Below are positions 35,722-44,695 of a stretch of 64,000 bases of DNA, piece after piece; position 1 is the stretch's first letter, and each line of letters begins with the position of its first letter. The notes under the pieces are model-generated. The model saw only the letters and a program-made list of their open reading frames with translations, was not told where the DNA came from and made no database searches. Origin of the DNA: Azospirillum ramasamyi (GTDB lineage: Bacteria > Pseudomonadota > Alphaproteobacteria > Azospirillales > Azospirillaceae). The position numbers were made by a program, and so were the translations under genes. The DNA lies in contig NZ_CP029829.1 of NCBI RefSeq assembly GCF_003233655.1, positions 1,870,978-1,934,977 of the forward strand, read 5' to 3'.

Positions 35722-36867
35722 CTATTTCTGGATGTTGACCACCGCCGACGCAGGGGCCAGCGCGATGCCGCGGTCGGCGAGCGCGGTCAGCCACAGATTG
35801 AGGCGCTCGATCGTCGTCGGATAGGGGGATGCGAAGCCGACGGCGGCACCGTTGGTCCTGGCAAGCTCCTCCAACTCGCGCAGCTGGTCGTCGATGGCGC
35901 CACGCGACAGGTCGCGGTCGATGATGCGGTCGCCCAAAGCCCGCGGCACGCCGGCCAGATTGGCGAGCGGTCCGGCGACGCTCTTCGGGTTGGAACGGGC
36001 ATCGACCAGAAGCAGGCCGCGGGCTTTCAGCACGTCGATAATAGGCTGCATCGCCGCCGGGTTGGCGGTGAATTTGCTGCCGGTGGTGCTGGTGATGCCC
36101 ACATAGCCCACCGCCTTGCCCAGCGACCATTCCAGCCGCTCCACATTGCGGTCGGGGCCGAGCATGGTCAGCAGCGCGTTCGGGCCGGGATCGTCGCGCG
36201 GATAGTTCAGCGGCTCCATCGGCACCGACAGCATCACCTCGTGCCCCTTGGTGCGGGCCCGCTCCACCCAGTCGTCCAGCCGCTCCGCATAGGGCAGGAA
36301 GGCCAGCGTGATGCCGGGCGGCAGCTTCGCCAGCGCATTGCCGGTGGTGACGCCGCTGAGCCCGAGGTCGGACATGACGATGGCGACGCGCGGGCGCTTG
36401 TCGGTGGCGGGGAACGGCCGGGCATAGACCTGCCAGGGCTGACGCCCGTCCTGGGCGATGCGCGGCAGCGGGCCGCTGCGGCTGTCCTCCACCAGCCCCG
36501 GCACCGGCGCCGGAACCAGCGTCACCGCCGCCGGGACGCCCGGCAGGGGCAGCGGCGCGGCGTCCGTCGGCAATGGCGCCGCCGGCGCGGCGACCCTCGG
36601 CTCCGGCTTCGGCGGCAGTGGGGCCACCGCCACCGTGGCCGAGGGGATGGACGCCTGCCACGCCTCCCGCGTCGCGCCGGCGTTCAGCGCGAGCCATCCG
36701 CCCAGCCCGGCATAGGCCACAGCCACCAGGGCCACGCCACCCAGAAGCGGCTTGGACAGCGGCTTGCGAGGACCCGCCCCGCCACGAATGCGGCGCAGCC
36801 AGCCGAGTCCGGGGCGCAGGCCCCGGACATCGAACCGCAGACGACCGAGCAGAGCGGGAGCCTTCAC
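35722..36867 (-). CDS. Divergent polysaccharide deacetylase family protein (YibQ/DUF610)
   Basis: Envelope protein of 381 residues. A membrane helix lies at about 42-65 (LLGGVALVAVAYAGLGGWLA), then a proline-rich linker, then the divergent deacetylase domain from about 135: ATDKRPRVAIVMSDLGLSG, ITLAFLPYAERLDDWVERA, GHEVMLSVPMEPLNYPRDDP, and GLLLVDARSNPKSVAGPLA. Metal ligands of classical NodB deacetylases are only partly kept, as in the rest of the family. YibQ genes usually follow envC and ctpA; that order is exact here (15-base gap to ctpA), so a role in cell-wall remodelling is inferred. Confidence 0.88.
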   Translation of the reverse strand: MKAPALLGRLRFDVRGLRPGLGWLRRIRGGAGPRKPLSKPLLGGVALVAVAYAGLGGWLALNAGATREAWQASIPSATVAVAPLPPKPEPRVAAPAAPLPTDAAPLPLPGVPAAVTLVPAPVPGLVEDSRSGPLPRIAQDGRQPWQVYARPFPATDKRPRVAIVMSDLGLSGVTTGNALAKLPPGITLAFLPYAERLDDWVERARTKGHEVMLSVPMEPLNYPRDDPGPNALLTMLGPDRNVERLEWSLGKAVGYVGITSTTGSKFTANPAAMQPIIDVLKARGLLLVDARSNPKSVAGPLANLAGVPRALGDRIIDRDLSRGAIDDQLRELEELARTNGAAVGFASPYPTTIERLNLWLTALADRGIALAPASAVVNIQK

Positions 36868-36882
36868 CGTCTTCAGCCCCGG

Positions 36883-38319
36883 TCAGCGCGTCGCGGCGCG
36901 CTGCTGGAACAGGGCGACGCCGCGCAGCAGATCCAGCGCGCGGGCGAGCTGGAAGTCGAAGGGCGGCTCGGCCCCCTCCGCCGCGGCACCGTCGGTCGGC
37001 ACGGCACCCGGCACGGGAGCGGTGCCGGGAGCAGCCCCCGGAGCGGCCCCGGGAGCGGCCGGAGGCGCACCGGCGCCCGGCGCCGCCGGATTCGGAGCGG
37101 CCGGGGTTCCGGGCGCCGCCGGGTTGGTGGTGGCCGGGCTCGGCGCCTTGTTGGCGGCGTCGGGATTGAGCAGCGAGCCCTTCAGGTCGGCCTCGCGGCG
37201 GCGAACGACGTTCTTGTCCAGATCCTCCACCTTGGCGACATGCACCTCGATGTCCGGGGTGATGCCCAGCTGCTGGATCGACCGGCCCGACGGCGTGTAG
37301 TAGCGCGCCGTGGTCAGCCGCATGGCGCCATGGCCGGGCATCGGGATGATGGTCTGCACCGATCCCTTGCCGAAGGTCTGGGTGCCCATGATGATCGCGC
37401 GCTTGTGGTCCTGCAGCGCGCCGGCGACGATTTCCGAGGCCGAGGCCGAACCGCCGTTGATCAGCACCACGATGGGCAGGCCCTTGGTCAGGTCGCCCGC
37501 CTTGGCGTTGAAGCGGGTGCCTTCCTCCGCGCGCCGGCCGCGGGTCGACACGATCTCGCCCTTGTCCAGGAAGGTATCGGACACCGACACCGCCTGGTCG
37601 AGCAGGCCGCCCGGGTTGTTGCGCAGATCGAGCACGAAGCCCTTCAGCTTGTCGCCCAGCTGCTGCTGGATCGAGGCGATCGCCTTCTCCAGCCCGCTCT
37701 GCGTCTGCTCGTTGAAGCTGGTGATGCGGATGTAGCCGATGTCGCCCTCGGTGCGGTAGCGGACCGACTGCACCTTGATGACGGCGCGGGTCAACGACAC
37801 GGTGAAGGGCTCTCCCGCCTCGCCGCGGCGGACGGTGACCTTCAGCTCGCTGCCCACGGGGCCGCGCATCTTCTCCACCGCCTCGTTCAGGCTGAGGCCC
37901 ATCACCGCCTCGCCGTTCAGCTGGACGATCAGGTCGCCCGGCTGCAGGCCGGCGCGGAAGGCCGGGGTGTCGTCGATGGGCGACACGACCTTCACCAGGC
38001 CGTTCTCCATCGTCACCTCGATGCCCAGCCCGCCGAACTCGCCGCGGGTCTGGACCTGCATGTCCTGGAAGCTTTTCTTGTTCAGATAGCTGGAATGCGG
38101 GTCGAGCGAGGTCAGCATCCCGTTGATCGCCGCTTCGATCAGCTGTTCGTCGGTGACCGTTTCGACATACTCGGCGCGGACGCGCTCGAAGACATCACCG
38201 AACAGGTTCAGCTGCCGGTAGGTGTCCGACGAATTGCTGGACTGAGCGGTGACGGTGGCGACGCCGGCGCCCAGAAACACCAGAGCAGCCGCAGTGGCGG
38301 CTCGCTTGATCATCCTCAT
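36883..38319 (-). CDS. ctpA: C-terminal processing peptidase, S41 family
   Basis: Periplasmic serine protease of 478 residues. A signal peptide is at the start (MIKRAATAAALVFLGAGVAT). A PDZ domain follows (about 95-180, GGLGIEVTMENGLVKVVSP, AGLQPGDLIVQLNGEAV). The catalytic core has NGGSASASEIVAGAL with the nucleophile serine and TQTFGKGSVQT with the lysine base, the S41 dyad. A 90-residue Pro/Ala/Gly-rich low-complexity tail ends in a short helical piece; it probably spans the cell wall. ATG 38319 abuts the envC stop at 38320, so the two are translationally linked. Confidence 0.94.
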   Translation of the reverse strand: MRMIKRAATAAALVFLGAGVATVTAQSSNSSDTYRQLNLFGDVFERVRAEYVETVTDEQLIEAAINGMLTSLDPHSSYLNKKSFQDMQVQTRGEFGGLGIEVTMENGLVKVVSPIDDTPAFRAGLQPGDLIVQLNGEAVMGLSLNEAVEKMRGPVGSELKVTVRRGEAGEPFTVSLTRAVIKVQSVRYRTEGDIGYIRITSFNEQTQSGLEKAIASIQQQLGDKLKGFVLDLRNNPGGLLDQAVSVSDTFLDKGEIVSTRGRRAEEGTRFNAKAGDLTKGLPIVVLINGGSASASEIVAGALQDHKRAIIMGTQTFGKGSVQTIIPMPGHGAMRLTTARYYTPSGRSIQQLGITPDIEVHVAKVEDLDKNVVRRREADLKGSLLNPDAANKAPSPATTNPAAPGTPAAPNPAAPGAGAPPAAPGAAPGAAPGTAPVPGAVPTDGAAAEGAEPPFDFQLARALDLLRGVALFQQRAATR

Positions 38320-39885
38320 CTACCCTTGTCCTTTCCCCTCCGGGGCGCCGAACCCGCGTTGCGGGTTGATCGGCTGGCCGTTTCGTCGCAGCTCGAAATA
38401 GAGATCCGGATTGCCGTCCGGAGGCATGACCGCCAGCGGTTCCCCGCCGGCCACCTTACGCCCGACAGCCGTGTCGATCCGGCCCAAACCCGCAATCAAA
38501 CTATGATATCCGTTGCCGTGTTCCACGATCAAGATGAGGCCATAGCCCTTGAACGGCCCGGCGAACACGATCGTGCCGCCGCGCGGCGCCACCACGGCGG
38601 CCCCGGCCCTGGTTTGAACCGTCACGCCACGGCTGGTGGCGCCATAGCGGTCGGCCTCGCCGAAGCGGGTGGTCAGCTTGCCGGCGGCGGGCAGAACCAT
38701 CCCGGCGACCGCCGGACGGCCCTCCGGCGCCTTCGCGGCCAGTTCACGCTCGCGCGCCGCTTCCCGGGCGGCTTCGTCCCTGGCGCGCTTTTCCTCGGCG
38801 GCCTTCCGTTCGGCGATCTTCTGCTCGGTGGCCCGCAACTCCGCCAGCTTGCGCTCCGCCTCCTTGCGCTCGGCTTCCTTCTGGGCGGCAAGGCGCCGCT
38901 CGGCCTCCCGCTTCTCCGCTTCGCGCCGGGCGGCTTCCCTGCGCTCCGCCTCGCGCCGTTCGGCTTCGCGGCGGGCCGCGGCCTCGATGGCGGCGCGGCG
39001 TTCGGCCTCGATCCGCTCCATCAGCTGGCGCAGGTCGGTGGCCTGACCGGACAGCGCGGCCATGCGCTGGCCGACCTGGACGCGCTCCTCCTCGGTCTGG
39101 CGCGACAGCTCCTCGCGCCGGGCGATCAGCCGGTTCATCTCGCCCTGCTTCTCGGCCAGCGCCACCCGCGCCGCCAGCGCCTTGGAGCGCTGGTCGACCA
39201 GCCTGCCGCGGGTGTCGGCCAGCGCGGTCAACGCCTGGGCCAGCGCATCGGCCCGCGCCTTCAGCGCCGGCACCGCATCGCGCAGCAGCAGGGCCGAGCG
39301 CAGGGTATCGACCGGGCTTTCCGGCCGGGCCAGCGCCGCCTCCGGCGGAATGCGGGCCAACCGCTGCAGGGCGGCCAGCAGGGTGGCGATCTGCTGCCGC
39401 TCGGCGTCGAGTCCGGCCGACCGCTCGCGCTCCTCCACCTCCAGGGCGGTGAGCGACTCTTCCAGCTGGTCGAGCTCCTGTTCCTGCCCGCGCGCCTGAT
39501 CGGCCAGCGCGATCAGCCGGCCGCGCAGGTCGTCGAGCTCGGATTGCAGCGCCTGGGACTGGCGCTCCAACTGCTGCTGGCGCTGCTTATCGGTCTGAAG
39601 CTGCTGCTCGACGCGCTTCAGCGTGTCCTTGGGGGCTTCGCTTTGGGCATTCGCCGGCTGGGCAAAAATCAGGCCGGCGATGACGACGAAGCCGGCCAGC
39701 AACCCCTCACCCGCCCCGGGAGAGGGAAGGGGCCCGCCGCATAGCGGCGGGAAGGGTGAGGGGGAATGCAAGAAACCATGCGGTTCCAGATTCTTGCACT
39801 CCCCCTCACCCTCCCCATGCTTCGCATGGGTCCCCCCCCTCTCCCGGGACGGGAGAGGGTGTGACGGGTCGGGACCCCACGCCAT
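38320..39885 (-). CDS. envC: EnvC-like murein hydrolase activator (degenerate M23) with repeat-derived N-terminus
   Basis: Protein of 521 residues as an open frame. A signal-like helix LLAGFVVIAGLIFAQPANAQ sits only after 61 residues; then a long coiled coil (about 80-380, with a run of AERREAERREAARREAEKR type) and a C-terminal LytM/M23 domain with GLILIVEHGNGYHSLIAGLG and LYFELRRNGQPINP. The zinc ligands (HxxxD, HLHFE) are lost, as in EnvC, which activates amidases instead of cutting itself. ATG 39885 lies three bases after the gpmI stop with GGAG upstream. The first 60 residues are translation of a palindromic repeat. A TTG at 39702 would remove it but has no proper Shine-Dalgarno. Confidence 0.85.
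   Translation of the reverse strand: MAWGPDPSHPLPSRERGGTHAKHGEGEGECKNLEPHGFLHSPSPFPPLCGGPLPSPGAGEGLLAGFVVIAGLIFAQPANAQSEAPKDTLKRVEQQLQTDKQRQQQLERQSQALQSELDDLRGRLIALADQARGQEQELDQLEESLTALEVEERERSAGLDAERQQIATLLAALQRLARIPPEAALARPESPVDTLRSALLLRDAVPALKARADALAQALTALADTRGRLVDQRSKALAARVALAEKQGEMNRLIARREELSRQTEEERVQVGQRMAALSGQATDLRQLMERIEAERRAAIEAAARREAERREAERREAARREAEKREAERRLAAQKEAERKEAERKLAELRATEQKIAERKAAEEKRARDEAAREAARERELAAKAPEGRPAVAGMVLPAAGKLTTRFGEADRYGATSRGVTVQTRAGAAVVAPRGGTIVFAGPFKGYGLILIVEHGNGYHSLIAGLGRIDTAVGRKVAGGEPLAVMPPDGNPDLYFELRRNGQPINPQRGFGAPEGKGQG
39703..39866. repeat. Palindromic repeat element A (CCTCTCCCG type), inside envC
   Basis: Two arms with complementary order flank a 60-base spacer. 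The left arm has CCCGCCCCGGGAGAGGG, AGGGGCCCGCCGC and GAAGGGTGAGGGGG. The right arm has CCCCCTCACCCTCCCC, ATGCTTCGCAT and CTCTCCCGGGACGGGAGAGG. The same plan occurs at 43096-43249. The element occupies the gpmI-envC junction and is read in frame. Confidence 0.8.
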
Positions 39886-39888
39886 CCG

Positions 39889-41451
39889 TTACTCCGCCGC
39901 CGCACGGGCGGCGGTACGGACCAGCAGGCTGCGGCCGGTCATCTCGGCCGGCTTGGGCAGCCCAAGCAGGTCGAGCAGCGTCGGAGCGATGTCGGCCAAA
40001 CGGCCGCTATCGACACGCGCACCGGCCGGGCCGTTGATCAGGATCAGCGGAACCTTGTCCAGCGTGTGGGCGGTGTGCGGGCCGCCGGTCTCCGGATCCT
40101 TCATCAGCTCGCAGTTGCCGTGGTCGGCGGTGACCAGCATGGTGCCGCCGGCGCGGCGCACCGCGGCCTCCACCTTGCCCAGGCTGGTGTCGACCGCCTG
40201 AACCGCCTTGATGGCGGCGTCGAGCATGCCGCTGTGGCCGACCATGTCGGGATTGGCGAAGTTGACGACGACGAGGTCGTATTTGCCGGAATCGATGGCG
40301 CCGACCAGCTTCTCGGTCACCTCGGCGGCGGACATCTCCGGCTGCAGGTCGTAGGTGGCGACCTTCGGCGACGGGACCAGGATGCGGTCCTCGCCCTCAT
40401 ACACCCGCTCCTCGCCGCCGTTGAAGAAGAAGGTGACGTGGGGGTACTTCTCCGTCTCGGCGATGCGCAGCTGCTTCATTCCCGCCTCGGAAACCACCTC
40501 GCCCAGCACCTTGGTCAGGGATTTCGGCGGAAAGATGGTGGTCATCAGCTTCGCCAGCGACGACGAATATTCGACCATGCCGACCACGGCGGCCAGCTTC
40601 GGCGCACCGTCGACGGGGAAGCCGTCGAAAGCCGGATCGACATAGGCGGCAAGGATCTCGCGGGCGCGGTCGGCGCGGAAATTCGCCATCAGGATGGCGT
40701 CGCCGTCCTTCATGCCGGCATAGTCGCCGATCACCGTCGGCAGGATGAACTCGTCATGCTTGTCGGCGGCATAGCTCTGCTCGATCGCCTGGATCGGATC
40801 GGCGGCGCGCTCGCCCTCCGCCCTGGTCATCGCGGCATAGGCCCTGGCGACGCGGTCCCAGCGCTTGTCGCGGTCCATGGCGTAATAGCGGCCGATGACG
40901 GTCGCGACCTCGACGCCCGGCAGCTCATGGACGTCGGCCATGAACTCGGCGACCTGGTCCTTGGCGCTCTGCGGCGGAACGTCGCGGCCGTCGGTGAAGG
41001 CGTGGACGGCCACCGGCACGCCCTCGCGCGACAGCACGCCGGCCAGCGCCGCGATGTGGTCCTGGTGGGAGTGGACGCCGCCCGGCGACAGCAGGCCCAT
41101 CAGGTGGACGCGACCGCCGGTCCGGTGCATGGTCTTCACCAGATCGTTCAGCGCCGGATTGCGCTCAAGCTCGCCCTCGACGATGGCGTGGTCGATCATC
41201 ACGAGATCCTGCATCACCACCCGGCCGGCGCCGAGATTCATGTGCCCGACCTCGGAGTTGCCCATCTGCCCCTTGGGCAGGCCGACCTCCTCCTCGCTGG
41301 CATCGAGGAAGGCCCTCGGCCCGGCCGACCACAGGCGGTCCCAGTTCGGGGTTTCGCCCAGCGCAATCGCGTTGTCGGACCGCTCCTCGCGATATCCCCA
41401 GCCGTCCAGGATGCAAAGGACGACGGGGCGGGGTCGGTTGGTCTCGGTCAT
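39889..41451 (-). CDS. gpmI: 2,3-bisphosphoglycerate-independent phosphoglycerate mutase
   Basis: Glycolytic enzyme of 520 residues, two-manganese type. VVLCILDGWGYREERSDNAI opens the phosphatase domain, and PKGQMGNSEVGHMNLGAGRV carries the phosphoserine at the S of GNSEVGH. HQDHIAALAGVLSREGVPV, and AVHAFTDGRDVPPQSAKDQ are in the transferase domain, and TADHGNCELMKDP near the C-terminus holds metal ligands. ATG 41451 is preferred over GTG 41460 because AAAGGTGAG lies at five to eleven bases upstream. It is 93 bases downstream of rlmH. Confidence 0.95.
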   Translation of the reverse strand: MTETNRPRPVVLCILDGWGYREERSDNAIALGETPNWDRLWSAGPRAFLDASEEEVGLPKGQMGNSEVGHMNLGAGRVVMQDLVMIDHAIVEGELERNPALNDLVKTMHRTGGRVHLMGLLSPGGVHSHQDHIAALAGVLSREGVPVAVHAFTDGRDVPPQSAKDQVAEFMADVHELPGVEVATVIGRYYAMDRDKRWDRVARAYAAMTRAEGERAADPIQAIEQSYAADKHDEFILPTVIGDYAGMKDGDAILMANFRADRAREILAAYVDPAFDGFPVDGAPKLAAVVGMVEYSSSLAKLMTTIFPPKSLTKVLGEVVSEAGMKQLRIAETEKYPHVTFFFNGGEERVYEGEDRILVPSPKVATYDLQPEMSAAEVTEKLVGAIDSGKYDLVVVNFANPDMVGHSGMLDAAIKAVQAVDTSLGKVEAAVRRAGGTMLVTADHGNCELMKDPETGGPHTAHTLDKVPLILINGPAGARVDSGRLADIAPTLLDLLGLPKPAEMTGRSLLVRTAARAAAE

Positions 41452-41544
41452 CGCGCTCACCTTTCTCGAAAGGTTGTGGTCTCGGAATTTCGTGTTTTTC
41501 GGTTCCGGCGCTTTTTCGCGCGCCGGGTTCTTCGACGCTCGGAC

Positions 41545-42003
41545 TCAGGACCTGTGATAGGGGTGACCGGCAAGAATTTGTTGGGCGCGATAGAGTTGCT
41601 CCGCAAGCATCCCGCGCACCAGCATGTGGGGCCAGGTCATCGGCCCAAAGGCGAGCAGGAGGTCGGCCCGCGCCCGCACCGCGTCGCCATGTCCGTCGGC
41701 ACCGCCGATCAGAAAGGCGAGGTCGCCGGCGCCGCGGTCGCGCCAGTCGCCGATCTTGGCGGCGAAGCTCTCGCTGGGCAGAGCCTTGCCGCGTTCGTCC
41801 AGCGCCACGACGATGGCGCCGGCCGGCACGGCGGCGAGCAGCAGCTCGGCCTCCTGCCGTTTCAATTCCTCGGAGGAGAGGCGCTTCTTGACCTCGACCT
41901 CCTTCAGGGTAAAGGGCCAGCTGAGCCGGCCAATATACTCGTCGAACAGGTCACGGGTCGGTCCGCCCCGCGACCGCCCGACGGCGGCGAGCCACAAACG
42001 CAT
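41545..42003 (-). CDS. rlmH: 23S rRNA pseudouridine1915 N3-methyltransferase
   Basis: SPOUT-class methyltransferase of 152 residues acting on helix 69 of mature 70S ribosomes. RLWLAAVGRSRGGPTRDLFD opens the protein, VALDERGKALPSESFAAKI and DLAFLIGGADGHGDAV give the SAM-knot, and WPHMLVRGMLAEQLYRAQQI then LAGHPYHRS make the characteristic C-terminus. Gene order after rsfS is the usual one, with a 25-base gap. Confidence 0.95.
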   Translation of the reverse strand: MRLWLAAVGRSRGGPTRDLFDEYIGRLSWPFTLKEVEVKKRLSSEELKRQEAELLLAAVPAGAIVVALDERGKALPSESFAAKIGDWRDRGAGDLAFLIGGADGHGDAVRARADLLLAFGPMTWPHMLVRGMLAEQLYRAQQILAGHPYHRS

Positions 42004-42028
42004 GATGCGGCCCTCCGCCTCCTGCCCG

Positions 42029-42475
42029 TCAGGCGCTCAGCCGCGCCGTGCCCGACGGCGTCGGCAGGTCCAGGCCCCACATCTTTTCGATGTTGTAGAA
42101 GGTCCGGACTTCCGGCTTGAACAGGTGGACGATCACGTCGCCGGCATCGACCAGCACCCAGTCGCACTGGGTCATGCCTTCCATCTCGACGCCGCGGACG
42201 CCGGCCTGCTTCAGCTTTTCGGCCAGCTTCATGGCCATGGCGGCGATGTGCCGCGTGTTGCGGCCCGACGCCACGATCATGTAATCGGCGAAGGTGGTTT
42301 TCCCGGCGAGATCGATGACGGTCACGTCATCCGCCTGATCGGCGTCCAGCGACGCCTGAATGAGCGCCTTCAGGTCCTGCGGTTCCAGGATCTGGGGAAC
42401 GGCGGCTGGCCGCGGAGCGGTCGCGGCCGTTTCGGTGTGCGTGGTGATGGCTCCAACCTCTTGCAACGGTTTCAC
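42029..42475 (-). CDS. rsfS: Ribosomal silencing factor RsfS
   Basis: Protein of 148 residues that binds L14 and blocks subunit joining in starvation. The RsfS domain is at about 40-140: LIQASLDADQADDVTVIDLA, GKTTFADYMIVASGRNTRHI, and GMTQCDWVLVDAGDVIVHLF followed by EVRTFYNIEKMW. ATG 42475 overlaps the nadD stop by four bases (ATGA), which supports the start. The first 38 residues are a low-complexity extension. Confidence 0.95.
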   Translation of the reverse strand: MKPLQEVGAITTHTETAATAPRPAAVPQILEPQDLKALIQASLDADQADDVTVIDLAGKTTFADYMIVASGRNTRHIAAMAMKLAEKLKQAGVRGVEMEGMTQCDWVLVDAGDVIVHLFKPEVRTFYNIEKMWGLDLPTPSGTARLSA

Positions 42476-43275
42476 GACCCGGCGGCCCGTGCCTGCCGGA
42501 TCGCCGTCGCCGAGGCCGGATGCAAGGGGTTGCGTAAGAACGCCCAGGCCGGCCGCCTGCGGCGCGCCAGCCCTTTTACCCCCGACACGGACACCCGCCG
42601 ACGGGTGAAACGCTGGGCGGCCTTGCCGCTCAGCGCACTAAGAGAATAGGTGGGACGGGCGAAAACCGCAACGGCCACCGAGTCGAAGATTCGCGTCCAA
42701 TGTTTCCAGTGCGGAATTTGCCGCAGATTGTCCGCTCCCATCAGCCAGACGAAGCGCGTTTTCGGGAAGCGGCGCTGAAGCTCGGCCAGCGTATCGGCGG
42801 TGAAGCGGGTGCCGAGCGCGGTTTCGATCGCCGTCACCTCGATGCGCGGATGGGCGGCGACCGCCCGCGCCTCGGCCAGCCGCTCGGGCAGGGAGGCCAT
42901 GCCGGAAGCGGATTTCAGCGGGTTCTGCGGGCTGACCATCCACCACACCCGGTCGAGGCCGAGCGCCTTCAGCGCGAACAGGCTGATGTGCCGGTGTCCG
43001 GCATGGGCCGGGTTGAACGACCCGCCGAGGATGCCGACCGCCAGCCCGGCATAGAGCGGCCCGGAATAGAGGTGGGGAGCACGCTTCAGCCCGGACCGCG
43101 TTCCCTCTCCCGCCCCGGGAGAGGGAGGGGGCCCATGCGCAGCATGGGAAGGGTGAGGGGTGATGCGAGGATCAGGGGCTCCATGTCCGGATCGCCCCTC
43201 ACCCTCCCCGCCTGCGGCGGGAGCCCTCCCTCTCCCGGGGCGGGAGAGGGCCTTCTCAGGCCCGCGTCTGGCCAT
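42472..43275 (-). CDS. nadD: Nicotinate-nucleotide adenylyltransferase with repeat-derived N-terminus
   Basis: NAD-synthesis enzyme. The nucleotidyltransferase core starts [20 protein letters not shown] with the (H/T)xGH motif, followed by [35 protein letters not shown], and a C-terminal PASATAIRQ, which replaces ISxTxIR. From the core back to 43256 there is no ATG, GTG or TTG; the usual start region is replaced by a palindromic repeat. The first ordinary start is ATG 43275, inside the end of proA, which adds about 75 low-complexity residues. A CTG at 43089 near the natural position is an untested alternative. The downstream rsfS start overlaps the stop. Confidence 0.85.
   Translation of the reverse strand: MARRGPEKALSRPGRGRAPAAGGEGEGRSGHGAPDPRITPHPSHAAHGPPPSPGAGEGTRSGLKRAPHLYSGPLYAGLAVGILGGSFNPAHAGHRHISLFALKALGLDRVWWMVSPQNPLKSASGMASLPERLAEARAVAAHPRIEVTAIETALGTRFTADTLAELQRRFPKTRFVWLMGADNLRQIPHWKHWTRIFDSVAVAVFARPTYSLSALSGKAAQRFTRRRVSVSGVKGLARRRRPAWAFLRNPLHPASATAIRQARAAGS
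43096..43249. repeat. Palindromic repeat element B (CCTCTCCCG type), inside nadD 5' end
   Basis: The left arm has CCTCTCCCGCCCCGGGAGAG, GCCCATGCGCAGCATGGG and AAGGGTGAGGGG. A spacer of about 45 bases follows. The right arm has CCCCTCACCCTCCCC, GCCTGCGGCGGG and CCTCTCCCGGGGCGGGAGAG. It ends seven bases before the proA stop codon. Same plan as element A. Confidence 0.8.
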
Positions 43276-44530
43276 CGCCGCGCACGACATACTTGTAGCT
43301 GGTGAGCTGCTCCGCACCCACCGGGCCGCGGGCGTGGAACTTGTCGGTGGAGATGCCGATCTCGGCGCCCATGCCGAACTCGCCGCCGTCGGCGAACTGG
43401 GTGGAGGCGTTCCACAGCACGATGCCGCTGTCCACCCGCGACAGGAACCGCTCCGCCGCCGCCGGATCCTCGGTCAGGATCGATTCGGTGTGGTGGGAGC
43501 CGTGGGCGTTGATGTGGTCGATCGCCGCATCCACCCCGTCCACCACGCCGCAGGCGATGATGGCGTCGAGATACTCGGTGTCCCAATCCTCCGGCGTCAC
43601 CGGGGTCACGCGCGGATCGACGGCCTGGGCCGCCGCGTCGCCGCGCACGGCGCAGCCGGCATCCAGCAGATCCTTCACCAGAACCGGCAGCGCCCTGTCG
43701 GCGATGGCGCGGTCGACCAGCAGCGTCTCGGCGGCGCCGCAGATGGAGGTGCGGCGCATCTTGGCGTTCAACACCACCTTGCGCGCCTTCTCCAGATCGG
43801 CGGCGGCATCGACATAGACGTGGCAGTTGCCGTCGAGATGCTTGATGACCGGCACCCGGCTCTCGTCGGCGATGCGCTGGATCAGCGACTTGCCGCCGCG
43901 CGGGATGATGACGTCGATGTGGTCGCGCATGGTCAGCATATGGCCGACGGCGGCGCGGTCGGTGGTGGGGACCAGTTGGATCGCCGCCTCCGGCAATCCG
44001 GACTCGCGCAGCCCCTGGACCAGGCAGTCCGCGATGGCGCGGGACGAGCGGATGCTCTCCGACCCGCCGCGCAGGATGGCGGCGTTGCCCGACTTCAGGC
44101 AGATGCCGCCGGCATCCGCGGTCACGTTGGGCCGGCTTTCATAGATGATGCCGACCACGCCCAGCGGCACGCGGACGCGCTGGATGCGCAGGCCGTTGGG
44201 CCGCGTCCATTCGGCCAGCACGCCGCCGATGGGATCGGGGAAGTCGGCGATGTCCTCCAGACCCTTGGCCATCGCCTCGATGCGCTTGTCGTCCAGCATC
44301 AGCCGCTCGCGCATCGGACCGGACAGGTCGCGGGCGTTCGCCATGTCCTCGGCGTTGGCGGCCTTGATCTCGGCGGCGCGGGCGCGGATGGCCGCCGCCG
44401 CCGCCCTCAGCGCCCGGTCCTTCGCCGGTCCTGGCACGGTCGCCAGCTCGGCCGCGGCGGCGCGGGCCTTGCTGCCGAGGGACAGCATCAGGTCGTGCAG
44501 GGAATCGGCGGTGGCGGGCTGGGCGGACAT
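43256..44530 (-). CDS. proA: Gamma-glutamyl phosphate reductase
   Basis: Second enzyme of proline synthesis, 424 residues, aldehyde-dehydrogenase fold. [56 protein letters not shown], and [18 protein letters not shown] with the catalytic cysteine are all present. The C-terminal [15 protein letters not shown] is normal. ATG 44530 has GGAGACC upstream; the frame is open to 45358 across the divergent TSUP gene and is discounted. It heads the minus-strand run proA-nadD-rsfS-rlmH-gpmI-envC-ctpA-yibQ. Confidence 0.95.
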   Translation of the reverse strand: MSAQPATADSLHDLMLSLGSKARAAAAELATVPGPAKDRALRAAAAAIRARAAEIKAANAEDMANARDLSGPMRERLMLDDKRIEAMAKGLEDIADFPDPIGGVLAEWTRPNGLRIQRVRVPLGVVGIIYESRPNVTADAGGICLKSGNAAILRGGSESIRSSRAIADCLVQGLRESGLPEAAIQLVPTTDRAAVGHMLTMRDHIDVIIPRGGKSLIQRIADESRVPVIKHLDGNCHVYVDAAADLEKARKVVLNAKMRRTSICGAAETLLVDRAIADRALPVLVKDLLDAGCAVRGDAAAQAVDPRVTPVTPEDWDTEYLDAIIACGVVDGVDAAIDHINAHGSHHTESILTEDPAAAERFLSRVDSGIVLWNASTQFADGGEFGMGAEIGISTDKFHARGPVGAEQLTSYKYVVRGDGQTRA

Positions 44531-44695
44531 GGAGGTCTCCGGACACTCTATCCGTTGAAGGGACGACGACCTTAACGAATTGTTCGGGGTTGCGAAAGCC
44601 GCGCGGTTGTGGGACTTCGGCGTTGCGGTATGGGCGGGCGTGTGCAAAACGCAACGCGACGGCCCGGCCGGGGCAAGGTTTTCGGGCAAGGTTCC

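Noticed and set aside
36241-39744. 1167-codon plus-strand frame over yibQ, ctpA and envC
   Set aside because: Antisense shadow; the minus-strand genes have domain signatures and tight operon spacing.
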